DNA of 63,056 nt, from the NCBI RefSeq assembly GCF_900167015.1, contig NZ_FUXX01000011.1:1-63056 (forward strand), given 5' to 3'. Position numbers and translations under genes: made by a program. The notes beneath the pieces are model-generated. The model made no database searches. It saw only the letters and a program-made list of their open reading frames with translations, and had not been told where the DNA came from. Origin of the DNA: Succinivibrio dextrinosolvens DSM 3072 (GTDB taxonomy: Bacteria > Pseudomonadota > Gammaproteobacteria > Enterobacterales > Succinivibrionaceae). Positions 7,919 to 17,119 of the stretch are shown in pieces (the stretch's first letter is position 1; each line of letters begins with the position of its first letter).

Positions 7919-9424
7919 ATGAATCAGTATAAAGAAGATGTTGAAATTGATTTAGTCAGACTCTTTAAGTATCTGCTGTCTAAATTTAAGCTGCTTGTTC
8001 TGATCGGTGCAGTGTTTGCACTGGCAGGTCTAGGATACAAGTACTACAGCGTGGAGCTTTCAGGTAAGAATTTTGCCGATGATCCTAATCTTCTTTCATA
8101 TGAAACAACTGTGAAGCTTCCTAACGGAACCACCAAGAATGAAAAACATAAGGTAAGCTTTAATCAGTATATGGCCGAGATGGAAAGACGCAAGAGCAGT
8201 AATGAGGTGCAGGAGTCTTTAGCCTCATACGAGAAAGCCAGAATCAATTCTGAAATTAAGGTTCTGGAAAATACTTTAAAGGATCATCAGAACTATCTTG
8301 AAAACTCAGTTCTTTTAGGTTCAGATAAAACTGGATATGAGGCTGTTCACTATTATCTGGCATCAGAAAAAGGTGTAAAAAACTTAATCAAATTAAAGCC
8401 TGTCATTAGAAATAACTACAAGCCAAGTGGTGTTATAAATACTGATAAGAAAATCAAAGCTGATGAAGGTGATGATTCTGAACTGACTAAATTTGAAGAG
8501 AAGGACTCAGCTCTAATCAGTTTTGCAAGAACTCTTTTATATAGTGACAAGTTTGCAAACGAGTTTGCCTCTGCACTTGGTTTATCTGATGAGACCTCTA
8601 CTCTTCAGATTGAAGGTTTAGTAACCTTAAACAAGGTTGATGATATTTCCTTTACAATTTCACTTAAGTCAAAGAATAAGGATGATATCCAAAAGCTCCA
8701 GCTGGTTTTATCAAAGTACGACAGAGAGCTTACTGAGTTTCTAAAAAATGAGTACGATATCAGCTCAAATGAGATTTCCTTTGCCAAGCTGAAGTCATCA
8801 TATATTGATACACTTCGTGAGAAGGAAACTCAGACAATCAACAAGCTTCTTATCAAGATTGAGAATAAGAAAGAGAAGCTAAACGAGGTTCCTTTAGTAC
8901 TTGAACCTGTATCAGCTGTAGATCTTAATAAGCTAAAACTTAAAAAGTATGCCATTTTCACATTTGGCGGTTTTGCTATAGGAATCTTCCTTGCTCTAGG
9001 CTGCTTTACCTGTGTATATCTGTTTGACGGCAAGATTCATGATCCAGAGAATCTTGTATTTGAGGATTTAAAGACTCTTGCCTGTGTTCACAGTTCCTCA
9101 TACTGCGAAGCTAAAGCAGATGAGATTCAGAAGCTGAATGAATCTGTAGAGGTTCTGTGCAGAGGAAAGCAGAGTGTAACTGTGGTCTCAACTTTAGCTG
9201 AGAGTGAGATTGTAAATGTAACCTCTGTAATTAAAGATGCTCTAAGTGTAAATGGAATCAGCAATTGTAAGATTGTAAAACCTCAGCATATGAAGGATAT
9301 TTCATCAGCTGATGCTCTGATTATTGCTGAGAAGATTGATTTCTCAAAACTTGATGATGTAATCGGTGAGATTGTCCAGATCAAGAATATCAAGAAGGAT
9401 ATTCTGGGTATCGTGTTTGCTTAG
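7919..9424 (+). CDS. Wzz-type polysaccharide chain-length determinant (PCP family)
   Basis: This 501-residue inner-membrane protein has the layout of polysaccharide co-polymerases. The N-terminal motif EIDLVRLFKYLLSKFKLLV includes a transmembrane helix at about 25-45. A long, mostly helical periplasmic domain follows, with coiled segments around 90-120 and 290-330. A second transmembrane helix lies at about 345-368 (IFTFGGFAIGIFLALGCFTC), followed by a cytoplasmic tail of about 130 residues. No Walker A is present, so there is no fused tyrosine kinase. The tail is unusually long for a classical Wzz and resembles a degenerate kinase-like remnant. It probably sets the length of the glycan made by the genes at 17120-24704, although housekeeping genes separate them. 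Confidence 0.72.
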   Translation: MNQYKEDVEIDLVRLFKYLLSKFKLLVLIGAVFALAGLGYKYYSVELSGKNFADDPNLLSYETTVKLPNGTTKNEKHKVSFNQYMAEMERRKSSNEVQESLASYEKARINSEIKVLENTLKDHQNYLENSVLLGSDKTGYEAVHYYLASEKGVKNLIKLKPVIRNNYKPSGVINTDKKIKADEGDDSELTKFEEKDSALISFARTLLYSDKFANEFASALGLSDETSTLQIEGLVTLNKVDDISFTISLKSKNKDDIQKLQLVLSKYDRELTEFLKNEYDISSNEISFAKLKSSYIDTLREKETQTINKLLIKIENKKEKLNEVPLVLEPVSAVDLNKLKLKKYAIFTFGGFAIGIFLALGCFTCVYLFDGKIHDPENLVFEDLKTLACVHSSSYCEAKADEIQKLNESVEVLCRGKQSVTVVSTLAESEIVNVTSVIKDALSVNGISNCKIVKPQHMKDISSADALIIAEKIDFSKLDDVIGEIVQIKNIKKDILGIVFA

Positions 9425-9442
9425 TTTCAGTTTTCTTTATTT

Positions 9443-9484
9443 ATAACTTAACTTATTGTGCTCCAAATAAATAAGCTAAGTTAT
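9443..9484. repeat. 15-bp imperfect hairpin after the Wzz-like gene
   Basis: ATAACTTAACTTATT (9443-9457) pairs with AATAAGCTAAGTTAT (9470-9484) with one mismatch and a 12-nt loop. No T run follows, so it is either a weak terminator or a 3'-end stabilising hairpin. Confidence 0.5.
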
Positions 9485-9579
9485 ATAAGAAAAGGGCTTG
9501 TATGTAATATAACCATAAATATATAAATTTTTTGAATTTTACATAAGTAAATATTTGTATAAAGATTTACTTCAAAAAA

Positions 9580-9654
9580 TATACAGTTGTATATATCTGT
9601 ATATTTTTTTCAAAAACTGTGTATAAATGTAAAAAAATAGTATACAGATGTATA
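9580..9654. promoter_or_regulatory. Pair of near-identical palindromes upstream of rplY
   Basis: TATACAGTTGTATA (9580-9593) and TATACAGATGTATA (9641-9654) share TATACA/TGTATA half-sites and start 61 bp apart. A further partial copy (TATATCTGTATA) overlaps the first. The second site ends 7 bp before the -35 of the rplY promoter. The arrangement suggests paired operators; the regulator is unknown, and the low complexity of the region is a caution. Confidence 0.4.
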
Positions 9655-9661
9655 TTTTTAG

Positions 9662-9689
9662 TTGAATAATTCACAATATAGTTTATAAT
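9662..9689 (+). promoter_or_regulatory. Sigma-70 promoter of rplY
   Basis: TTGAAT at 9662-9667 and TATAAT at 9684-9689 are separated by 16 bp. Transcription would start near 9696, leaving a leader of about 55 nt before the rplY start. Confidence 0.6.
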
Positions 9690-9749
9690 ATCGCACGCTG
9701 TGTTTATGGTCGCATTACACAGCGTTGTTTAATTTTATTTATAGGAAAC

Positions 9750-10040
9750 ATGAAAATGGCAATTACTTTAGATGCTACTTCACGTACTGACTTAGGAAGA
9801 GGTGCGAGCCGCCGCCTACGTCGTGAGTTCAAGACCCCAGCAATCATCATTGGCCAGGGCAAAGATGCACTTTCAATCTGCTTAGATGAGAAGAAAGTTA
9901 TTACAGCTGCTTTAAAGGATGAGTTCTACAACGAAGTTGTAATCAACCTAAATGGCGAGTCAATCAAGGTTAAGCCTGTTGACATGCAGCGTCACCCAGT
10001 TTCAGAGCGTATTTTACACATTGATTTCCAGCGTATCTAA
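9750..10040 (+). CDS. rplY: 50S ribosomal protein L25
   Basis: L25 binds 5S rRNA in the large subunit. The 96-residue single-domain form, close to the 94 residues of E. coli, is seen here rather than the longer CTC/TL5 form. Diagnostic segments are RGASRRLRR near the N-terminus, PAIIIGQGKDAL, VKPVDMQRHPVSERILHIDF at the C-terminus. AGGAAA precedes the ATG at 9750; Met3 at 9756 is an alternative start. The gene is monocistronic, between a good promoter and a terminator. Confidence 0.95.
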   Translation: MKMAITLDATSRTDLGRGASRRLRREFKTPAIIIGQGKDALSICLDEKKVITAALKDEFYNEVVINLNGESIKVKPVDMQRHPVSERILHIDFQRI

Positions 10041-10066
10041 TTTTTTGGAAATTTTGTAAAAAATAC

Positions 10067-10100
10067 AAGAGCCATTCTTGAAAAAAGAGTGGCTTTTTTC
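10067..10100 (+). terminator. Rho-independent terminator of rplY
   Basis: AAGAGCCAT (10067-10075) pairs with GTGGCTTTT (10089-10097) through G-U wobbles, with a 13-nt loop, followed by more Ts. Confidence 0.8.
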
Positions 10101-10161
10101 TTATATTAACATTCTGTAAAAAATATCTGTTGTTGCAAAAGCTTTGCTAGGAAGAAATTTA

Positions 10162-11019
10162 ATGGAAGATACTCCAGTTTTAGGTCATATGATTGACCTT
10201 CGTGTTGTAGATATAACCGATCAGGGCGCATTTGTTGATGCCGGTACTTATGGAGATCTGTTTGTTCCAAATAAGCAGCTTCCTGACGATATTGAAATCG
10301 GTAAGCTTTTAAGAGTCTTTTTATACAAGGACTCAGGCAGAGTTTTAGCAACAGCAAGACATCCATATCTTGAATGCGGTATGTGCGGCAGATTAACCGT
10401 TACCTCAATTGACTGCGGTACAGTTTATATGGATCTTGGTATTCCAAAGGAGCTTGTAGTTCCTGTATCTGAACAGCGTTCTGCCTTTGAGGTCGGTCAG
10501 TCAGTTCTGATTTATGTGACCATTGATGATCAGGGAAGACTGTTTGGTACTCAGCGTTTTAACCGCTATATCAGAGATAACTCTAAACCAGGTGAATTCA
10601 AGGTCGGCCAGCGTGTAACCGCTGTTGCAGTATCTCATACACCACTTGGCTTTAGAACTGTAATCAACGATTCTGTTTATGGTCTTATTTATAAGAATGA
10701 GCTTAAAAGCCCAATTCGAATCGGTAAGAGAACAGATGCCTATATCACCAAAATCAGAGATGACGGCAGATTGGATGTATCTCTGCAGGAGCCGGGGCTT
10801 TCAGGTATTGAGCATGCAGCCAAGACTCTTTTACATATTCTGAATAATGCAAATGGTTTTATTGCCTTCAACGATAAGTCAGATCCTCAGGATATTGAAG
10901 ATTATCTTCATATGTCAAAGGGTAAGTTTAAAAAGGCAATCGGCTCACTTTATAAACAGCGTCTGATTGAAATTACTGATGATGGCATCAGATTAGTATC
11001 TTCAGATAAAAAACAATAA
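10162..11019 (+). CDS. CvfB/YitL-like S1-domain RNA-binding protein
   Basis: This predicted cytoplasmic protein has tandem S1-type OB folds and a C-terminal winged helix, the CvfB/YitL plan (about 285 residues). The first S1 unit holds VDITDQGAFVDAG and LFVPNKQLP, a second holds VYMDLGIPKELVVP, and a third holds YITKIRDDGRLDVSLQEPG. The winged helix at the end contains FKKAIGSLYKQRLIEI. CvfB affects virulence gene expression in staphylococci; the role in proteobacteria is little known. The open frame extends to TTG at 10144, but ATG at 10162 (MEDTPVL) has AGGAAG at the right distance. It is followed 12 nt later by sohB. Confidence 0.85.
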   Translation: MEDTPVLGHMIDLRVVDITDQGAFVDAGTYGDLFVPNKQLPDDIEIGKLLRVFLYKDSGRVLATARHPYLECGMCGRLTVTSIDCGTVYMDLGIPKELVVPVSEQRSAFEVGQSVLIYVTIDDQGRLFGTQRFNRYIRDNSKPGEFKVGQRVTAVAVSHTPLGFRTVINDSVYGLIYKNELKSPIRIGKRTDAYITKIRDDGRLDVSLQEPGLSGIEHAAKTLLHILNNANGFIAFNDKSDPQDIEDYLHMSKGKFKKAIGSLYKQRLIEITDDGIRLVSSDKKQ

Positions 11020-11031
11020 TAAGGTTTAATC

Positions 11032-12147
11032 ATGGAATTTCTTTTTGAATTCGGTCTTTTTGCAGGTAAGTTTGTTTTCGGTGCAATATGTATAGCAGTT
11101 GCTTTTATCTGCGTTCTACTGTCTTTAAAGGCTGCAAAGGGTGAAATGGAAGAGAAAAAGGAAAAGCTAAAGTTCACCAATCTTTTAGAAGAGTCAACTG
11201 AACGTAAAGAAAAAATCGAAGATGCCGTTTTAAGATTTGATTTAAATAAGGATGAAAAGACTCTTAAAAAAGAGCTTAAACAGAAATTAAAGAATAAGAA
11301 AAAGTCTGATGATGACCTAAAAAAAGAGCGTTCAGAGAGAATTGAAAAGGCAAAGACACAAGGCAGATTTTGTCCTAAGAGACTTTTTGTACTAGACTTT
11401 GAAGGTGATACACATGCCAGTGCCTCTCATGATCTGCGTCTTAAGGTAAATGCTTTACTTGACGTTGCAACAGCTGATGATGAGGTTATTGTAAATCTTG
11501 ATTCACCTGGCGGTGTAGTTAACGGATATGGATTCTGTTCATCAATTCTTGAGAGAATCCGTGCAAGAGGTATTCATCTGACTGTCTGTGTTGACAATGT
11601 GGCTGCATCAGGCGGTTACCTTATGAGCTGTGTTGCTGACAGGATTGTCGCAGCTCCATTTGCCTATGTAGGATCTATCGGTGTGGTAGCCAATATTCCT
11701 AACTTCAACAAGGTGCTGAAAAAACACGATGTTGATTATGAGCAGGTTACAGCAGGCAAGTACAAGAGAACTCTGACCATGTTCGGTGAGAATACACCTG
11801 AGGGTCGAGAGAAGTTTAAATCAGAGCTGGAAGCCATTCATGCCCGTTTTAAGGAGGTTGTATCAAAGTACAGACCTAACCTTAATATAGAGGAGATTGC
11901 TACCGGAGAATTCTGGCTTGGCAGGGATGCTCTGGAGCGTGGACTGGTTGATGAATTAAACACTTTTGATGCATACTTGCAAAATTGCCTAGAAATTACA
12001 CAGGATTGTGCTATAAAGATTAGCATAGAGCGAAAAGAAAAGAAGTCACTTAAAGATTTATTAGGAAAATTCTTTAGTGCTAAGACATGGACTCGTGCTG
12101 TTAAAGAAGAAGTTGCCGAGTCAGTTAATACAACCCCTTACAGATAA
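11032..12147 (+). CDS. sohB: SohB, S49-family inner-membrane serine protease
   Basis: SohB is a signal-peptide-peptidase-like periplasmic protease anchored in the inner membrane. An N-terminal transmembrane helix (residues about 8-30) and a charged coiled segment (about 35-110) come before the S49 domain. That domain contains NLDSPGGVVNGYG, the nucleophile region AASGGYLMSCVADRIVAAP (Ser at about 190) and the general-base Lys in YKRTLTMFGENT (about 244). The length of 371 residues is near the E. coli protein (349). It sits between the CvfB-like gene and topA, 21 nt from the latter, so the three may be one transcript. Confidence 0.93.
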   Translation: MEFLFEFGLFAGKFVFGAICIAVAFICVLLSLKAAKGEMEEKKEKLKFTNLLEESTERKEKIEDAVLRFDLNKDEKTLKKELKQKLKNKKKSDDDLKKERSERIEKAKTQGRFCPKRLFVLDFEGDTHASASHDLRLKVNALLDVATADDEVIVNLDSPGGVVNGYGFCSSILERIRARGIHLTVCVDNVAASGGYLMSCVADRIVAAPFAYVGSIGVVANIPNFNKVLKKHDVDYEQVTAGKYKRTLTMFGENTPEGREKFKSELEAIHARFKEVVSKYRPNLNIEEIATGEFWLGRDALERGLVDELNTFDAYLQNCLEITQDCAIKISIERKEKKSLKDLLGKFFSAKTWTRAVKEEVAESVNTTPYR

Positions 12148-12168
12148 TAGATAATTACGAGAATAAAC

Positions 12169-14934
12169 ATGGGTAAGTCTTTAGTTATTGTAGAGTCACC
12201 ATCTAAGGCCACAATTATTAACCGTTATTTGGGTGATGATTATGTAGTAAAAGCCAGCGTCGGTCATATCAGAGATCTTGCAACTGCTGCAAGTACTGAA
12301 AAGGCTGATAAGAGCAAGGCTAAGGCTGCAAAGACTCACAAGCTTACTAAGGATGAGGTTTTAGCTCGCAGTATGGGCGTTGACCCTAAGAATGGCTGGA
12401 AGGCAAATTATGCAATCATGCCTGATAAGCAGAAGGTTGTAGCCGAACTGAAAAAACTTGCCAAGGATGCTGATAAAGTATACCTCGCAACCGACTTGGA
12501 TAGAGAGGGAGAGGCAATCGCATGGCATCTTAAGGAAGTGCTTGGCGGTGATGATGACAAGTATCTTCGCGTAAAGTATCCTGAAATTACCAAGGCTGCA
12601 ATTCACAAGGCTTTTGAAAATCCAGGCCGCGTTAACATGAATCTTGTTAATGCACAGCAGACCAGAAGATTCTTGGACCGTGTCGTAGGTTTCATGGTAT
12701 CACCTCTTTTATGGAAAAAGGTTGCAAGAGGTTTAAGTGCCGGTCGTGTACAGTCAGTTGCAGTTGAGCTGATTGTAGATAAGGAAAGAGAGATTAAGGC
12801 CTTTATTCCTGAAGAGTACTGGAATATTGATTCTATTGTTAAGACCTCTTCAAAGGCTGAATTAAAGCTTGCTTTAAATTCAAAGGGCGGTCATAAGATT
12901 GAGATTCACAATAAGGATGAGGCGACAGCTATCGTTGATGCGCTTAAGAAGTCAGACTTTATTGTAGATAAGATTGAAACTAAAAAAGGTTCACAGAAGC
13001 CACTTCCTCCATTTACCACTTCAACTCTGCAGCAGGTTGCAAACCAGAGACTAGGTTTTTCAGTAAGACGTACTATGACAGTTGCTCAGAGACTATATGA
13101 GCAGGGTCTTATTACCTATATGCGTACTGACAGTGTAAATCTGTCTGAAGAGGCTATTGCTACTGCTAGAGATATCATTTCACGTAATTTTGGTGATAAG
13201 TACATTCCTGAAAAGCCTAACTACTACAAATCAAAGGAATCAGCTCAGGAAGCTCATGAGGCTATCAGACCATCTCATCCATTAGATCCTCTGCCATCAA
13301 CTGTTGACAGAGACGGACAGAGACTGTTTGAACTGATTAAGGCAAGATATCTTGCATCCCAGATGACTGCTCAGGAATACAACACCACCAATGTGAGTGT
13401 AAGTGCCGGTGAGTATGGCTTTAAGGCATCAGGAAAGCAGATTACCTTTGATGGCTTTAAGCGTGTCTACAGTTTTAATAAGAACGAGGAAGTTATTCTT
13501 CCAAAACTTTCAGAAGGCGAAAAGCTTAGTGTATCAGAGATTCTTCCATCACAGCACTTTACCCAGCCACCTTCACGTTTCTCTGAAGCATCTTTAGTTA
13601 AAGAGCTTGAAAAGGATGGTATCGGCAGACCTTCAACCTATGCTGCAATTATTTCAACCATTCAGGAGCGTGGTTATGTAACCATTAATCACGGTCGTTT
13701 CTATGCAGAGAGAATGGGAGAGATTGTAACCGACAGACTAAGATATTCTTTCAAAGAGCTGATGGATAAGAACTTTACAGCCTCTATGGAAGATTCTTTA
13801 GATGAGATTGCTCAGGGTAATCTTGACTGGATTCAGAGTCTTGATAAGTTCTACAAGAATTTTGAGGTTGAGCTTACAAAGGCAAATCTGACCTACGCTG
13901 AAGGCGGTATGCCTGAGAATTCTCCACTTGAGATTAAGGAGATGCTCTGTCCTGAGTGTAAGAAGTACCATATGGCAGTGCAGTCTGGAAAGACCGGTAT
14001 GTTCTTAAGCTGTCTTGGCTATTATGACAAGGATGTTAAGACTGCAGATCGCTGTCATAAGACTCTGAATTTAAGAGCTATTGACGTATCTTCTTTAAGT
14101 ACTTCAAATATCTCTGAAGAGGAAGAGGCCAAGATTCTGCGTTCAAGACCACGCTGTCCAAAGTGTCACAGTGTTATGGATACCTATATCATTGATGAGT
14201 CACATAAGCTGCATCTGTGCTCAACTCCTAACTGTGGCGGTTATCTGTTTGAGACAGGTAAGTTTGACTCAGAGATTGAGAAAGGCCCTGAAATTCCATG
14301 TGAGAAGTGCGGTCATACCATGGTTCTTAAGGAAGGCCGTTTTGGTAAGTATATGGCATGTACCAACAAGGAATGCGGTAATACCAGAAAGATTCTAAAG
14401 AACGGTCAGGTTGCACCTCCTCGAGAGGATGCTGTTGATCTGCCTGATCTGCCATGCAAGACAGCTGGTTCTCATTATGTATTAAGAGATGGTGCTGCAG
14501 GTATATTCCTTGCTGCCCACAATTTCCCTAAGGTACGTGAGACTCGCCCACCTAAGATTGTTGAGCTTAAGAAATACAGAGACAAAATTTCACCTAAGTT
14601 CTATTATCTGGCTGATGCTCCTGCCTATGATCCTGATGGTAATGAGACTGAGGTTCGCTTTAGCCGCAAGACCAAGCAGCAGTATATTGTTTCAGTAAAG
14701 GATGAGAAACAGACTAAGTTTGTCGCTTTCTACAATCAGGAAAAAGGTGAGTGGGAAGTTCAGGAGACTGCCAAGTCTACTGCAAAGAAGTCTTCATCTA
14801 AGGCTTCTTCAAAGACTGAGAAGACAGCTTCAAAGAGCACAGCTAAGAAAACTGCTGTAAAGAAGACAGCTACCAGGAAGACAGCAGCTAAAAAGACTGT
14901 TGCCAAGAAGACCTCAAAGAAGACTTCTGAATAG
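12169..14934 (+). CDS. topA: DNA topoisomerase I (type IA)
   Basis: TopA relaxes negative supercoils through a 5'-phosphotyrosyl intermediate. The Toprim domain starts SLVIVESPSKATIINRYLG and includes DLDREGEAIAWH at about 108. The active-site region is GLITYMRTDSVNLS, with Tyr at about 317. GRPSTYAAIISTIQERGYV is also conserved. The C-terminal half has Cys4 zinc ribbons (CPECKKYH, CPKCHSVMD, CEKCGHTMV with ACTNKECG). The last 60 residues or so are a Lys/Ala/Thr-rich repeat tail (KKTAVKK, RKTAAKKT), a probable nonspecific DNA-binding extension. Total length is 921 residues against 865 in E. coli. Confidence 0.96.
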   Translation: MGKSLVIVESPSKATIINRYLGDDYVVKASVGHIRDLATAASTEKADKSKAKAAKTHKLTKDEVLARSMGVDPKNGWKANYAIMPDKQKVVAELKKLAKDADKVYLATDLDREGEAIAWHLKEVLGGDDDKYLRVKYPEITKAAIHKAFENPGRVNMNLVNAQQTRRFLDRVVGFMVSPLLWKKVARGLSAGRVQSVAVELIVDKEREIKAFIPEEYWNIDSIVKTSSKAELKLALNSKGGHKIEIHNKDEATAIVDALKKSDFIVDKIETKKGSQKPLPPFTTSTLQQVANQRLGFSVRRTMTVAQRLYEQGLITYMRTDSVNLSEEAIATARDIISRNFGDKYIPEKPNYYKSKESAQEAHEAIRPSHPLDPLPSTVDRDGQRLFELIKARYLASQMTAQEYNTTNVSVSAGEYGFKASGKQITFDGFKRVYSFNKNEEVILPKLSEGEKLSVSEILPSQHFTQPPSRFSEASLVKELEKDGIGRPSTYAAIISTIQERGYVTINHGRFYAERMGEIVTDRLRYSFKELMDKNFTASMEDSLDEIAQGNLDWIQSLDKFYKNFEVELTKANLTYAEGGMPENSPLEIKEMLCPECKKYHMAVQSGKTGMFLSCLGYYDKDVKTADRCHKTLNLRAIDVSSLSTSNISEEEEAKILRSRPRCPKCHSVMDTYIIDESHKLHLCSTPNCGGYLFETGKFDSEIEKGPEIPCEKCGHTMVLKEGRFGKYMACTNKECGNTRKILKNGQVAPPREDAVDLPDLPCKTAGSHYVLRDGAAGIFLAAHNFPKVRETRPPKIVELKKYRDKISPKFYYLADAPAYDPDGNETEVRFSRKTKQQYIVSVKDEKQTKFVAFYNQEKGEWEVQETAKSTAKKSSSKASSKTEKTASKSTAKKTAVKKTATRKTAAKKTVAKKTSKKTSE

Positions 14935-14997
14935 AGTTAACAGTAGTATTCAGAAGGAAGAGCTAATCCTTTCTGAATAATATCTGCTGTACAGAAG

Positions 14998-15049
14998 GCC
15001 CCTGTTAATGTTTGCCTTAGAGCAATTGATAACAGGGGCTGAGTTTTTT
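14998..15049 (+). terminator. Rho-independent terminator of topA
   Basis: GCCCCTGTTA (14998-15007) pairs exactly with TAACAGGGGC (15030-15039), with TGAG and a run of six Ts after it. Confidence 0.85.
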
Positions 15050-15185
15050 ATGTTTTACTTAAATCTACTGCTAAGTTATTAACATGTAACTGCTGGTATT
15101 CTGCGTATCGGTGTATTTTAGAATGCTGTAGAGTGAACATTTTTTGATTTATGTATAATTAAGTTTTACTCATACTCCTTATAAT

Positions 15186-15214
15186 TTGTTGAAATTCAAT
15201 AAGACGGGTATAAT
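15186..15214 (+). promoter_or_regulatory. Sigma-70 promoter upstream of msbA
   Basis: TTGTTG at 15186-15191 and a perfect TATAAT at 15209-15214 are 17 bp apart. The leader to the msbA ATG would be about 27 nt. Confidence 0.55.
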
Positions 15215-15248
15215 TACTCAGGTTTTATAAATATTAACTAATCGAAAT

Positions 15249-17063
15249 ATGAATAAAAAAGAATCACAACGTCTTGATATTGTTTCCACAAAACCTAATT
15301 ATTCATCATTAGAAGGTTTTAAAAGATTCTGGCCATTTCTAAAGCCTGTATTTTTCTGGCTGGTCCTAGGTGTTCTTCTGACAATTCCCGTTGGCGGCCT
15401 TGATGCTGCTGTAGCCTCTTTCCTAAAGCCATTTATGGATAATGTGATGGTAGAGAAGGATACAGAATTTGCAAAACAGGTTCCTTATATCATTGTTGCC
15501 TTTACCATTGTGCAGGGGATCTGTATTTATGCATCTAACCTCGTTAACACCTATGTGGGCGCAAGAATTGCAACTAATCTGAAGAAGACACTCTACAAGA
15601 AACTTCTTCAGGCTGATATCTCATTTTTTGATAAGAATACATCCGGTATTGTAATCAACCGTTTTGCAGCTGATGCCGATACAGCAACCTCCGGACTTGT
15701 AAGCAACGCAAAACTTTTCCTTTCAAAGTTCTGGTCATCAGTCGGTCTTGTATGTGTTCTGCTGTACAACTCCTGGCAGCTTTGCTTTATTGCTGTTGGT
15801 GTACTGATTTTCCTGTTTATTCCTATCAGTATTGTCAGAAAGAAGGTTTCAAAAAGCATTGCCAAGTCTGTAAAGTCAGGAACTCAGCTTTCAACCCGTT
15901 ATGTTGAAACCTATTCTGGAATTAAGATTATTAAATCCTTTAATCTTCAGAAGACTCTGTTTGAAAAGTTCAATGTGAATGTGGAAGAACTTTTCAAAAT
16001 CTCTATGAAGATGACCCGAGATACCAACTGGCTTGGACCTGTCATGCACGTTGTAACCGCAATCGGTGTTGCAGGTGTTCTTTACTACGGTCTGCATCTG
16101 ATTACTACAGGCGTTATAACATCAGGTACATTTGTAGCTTTTATTGCCGCTCTAATCATGCTTTATACTCCAATCAAGAGTATCGGTAATAACTATGTAG
16201 GTCTTCAGACATCACTTCTGGCCCTAGAGCGTATCTACGACGTGATTGACCTTTATAACGTTGAAGAGGCTCAGCAGGATAATCAGAACAGACTTGAGGG
16301 TATTCATAAATCAATTAAGTTTGATCATGTTGACTTCTCATATGATGGCAGAAGAAAAATTTTAAAGGATATTTCTTTTGAAGTTCCTGTGGGTTCAAAG
16401 GTTGCTCTTGTAGGTAATTCAGGAGGCGGTAAATCAACTATTACCGCACTGATTCCAAGACTTTATGAGCTTGATTCTGGTAAGGTGATGATTGATGAGC
16501 ATGATATCAATGAATACTCAATTACCTCGTTACGCGACAATATTTCCATGGTTTTCCAGGATAATTTCCTATTTGATGGTACTGTCCGAGAGAATCTGAT
16601 GTACGGTAATGAGAATGCATCACAGGATCAGATTGATTTTGCAATTAAATCAGCATTCTTAGATGATTTTATTAAAAAGCTTCCTCAGGGACTGGATACT
16701 CTGATTGGTGAAAGAGGTCTCCTCCTGTCAGGTGGTCAAAAACAGCGTCTTGCAATTGCTCGTGCTATTTTAAAGAATGCTCCTGTGGTTATCCTTGATG
16801 AGGCAACCTCTGCTTTGGATAATAAATCAGAGAAGGTTGTTCAGAGAGCTCTGGACAAGCTTATGGAAGGCAGAACTACCATTGTTATTGCTCACAGACT
16901 ATCAACAATTATGGATGCAGATAAGATCCTTGTAATCAATGACGGTAAACTTGTAGAGGAAGGTTCTCATTCAGAACTGCTTGAGAAAAATGGAGCCTAT
17001 TCTGTTCTATATAATTCTCAGTTTGCACATAAGGAATCTGCAACTGAAGAAGAGAACTCGTAG
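15249..17063 (+). CDS. msbA: MsbA-type lipid A / lipid exporter, ABC transporter
   Basis: MsbA is a homodimeric half-transporter that flips lipid A-core across the inner membrane. Six transmembrane helices occupy roughly residues 20-310, starting with FWPFLKPVFFWLVLGVLL. The nucleotide-binding domain carries Walker A GNSGGGKST at about 390, Q-loop MVFQDNFLFDGTVREN, signature LLSGGQKQR at about 492, Walker B VVILDEATSALD and the H-loop IAHRLSTI. Length 604 is close to E. coli MsbA (582). As the first gene of the polysaccharide block it might instead export a glycolipid made here, but lipid A export is the simpler reading. No lpxK follows, unlike in E. coli. Confidence 0.87.
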   Translation: MNKKESQRLDIVSTKPNYSSLEGFKRFWPFLKPVFFWLVLGVLLTIPVGGLDAAVASFLKPFMDNVMVEKDTEFAKQVPYIIVAFTIVQGICIYASNLVNTYVGARIATNLKKTLYKKLLQADISFFDKNTSGIVINRFAADADTATSGLVSNAKLFLSKFWSSVGLVCVLLYNSWQLCFIAVGVLIFLFIPISIVRKKVSKSIAKSVKSGTQLSTRYVETYSGIKIIKSFNLQKTLFEKFNVNVEELFKISMKMTRDTNWLGPVMHVVTAIGVAGVLYYGLHLITTGVITSGTFVAFIAALIMLYTPIKSIGNNYVGLQTSLLALERIYDVIDLYNVEEAQQDNQNRLEGIHKSIKFDHVDFSYDGRRKILKDISFEVPVGSKVALVGNSGGGKSTITALIPRLYELDSGKVMIDEHDINEYSITSLRDNISMVFQDNFLFDGTVRENLMYGNENASQDQIDFAIKSAFLDDFIKKLPQGLDTLIGERGLLLSGGQKQRLAIARAILKNAPVVILDEATSALDNKSEKVVQRALDKLMEGRTTIVIAHRLSTIMDADKILVINDGKLVEEGSHSELLEKNGAYSVLYNSQFAHKESATEEENS

Positions 17064-17119
17064 ACTTGGTACTTTAAATATACCTATAACGATAATAAAC
17101 AGCATAAGGTACGGTTGTA

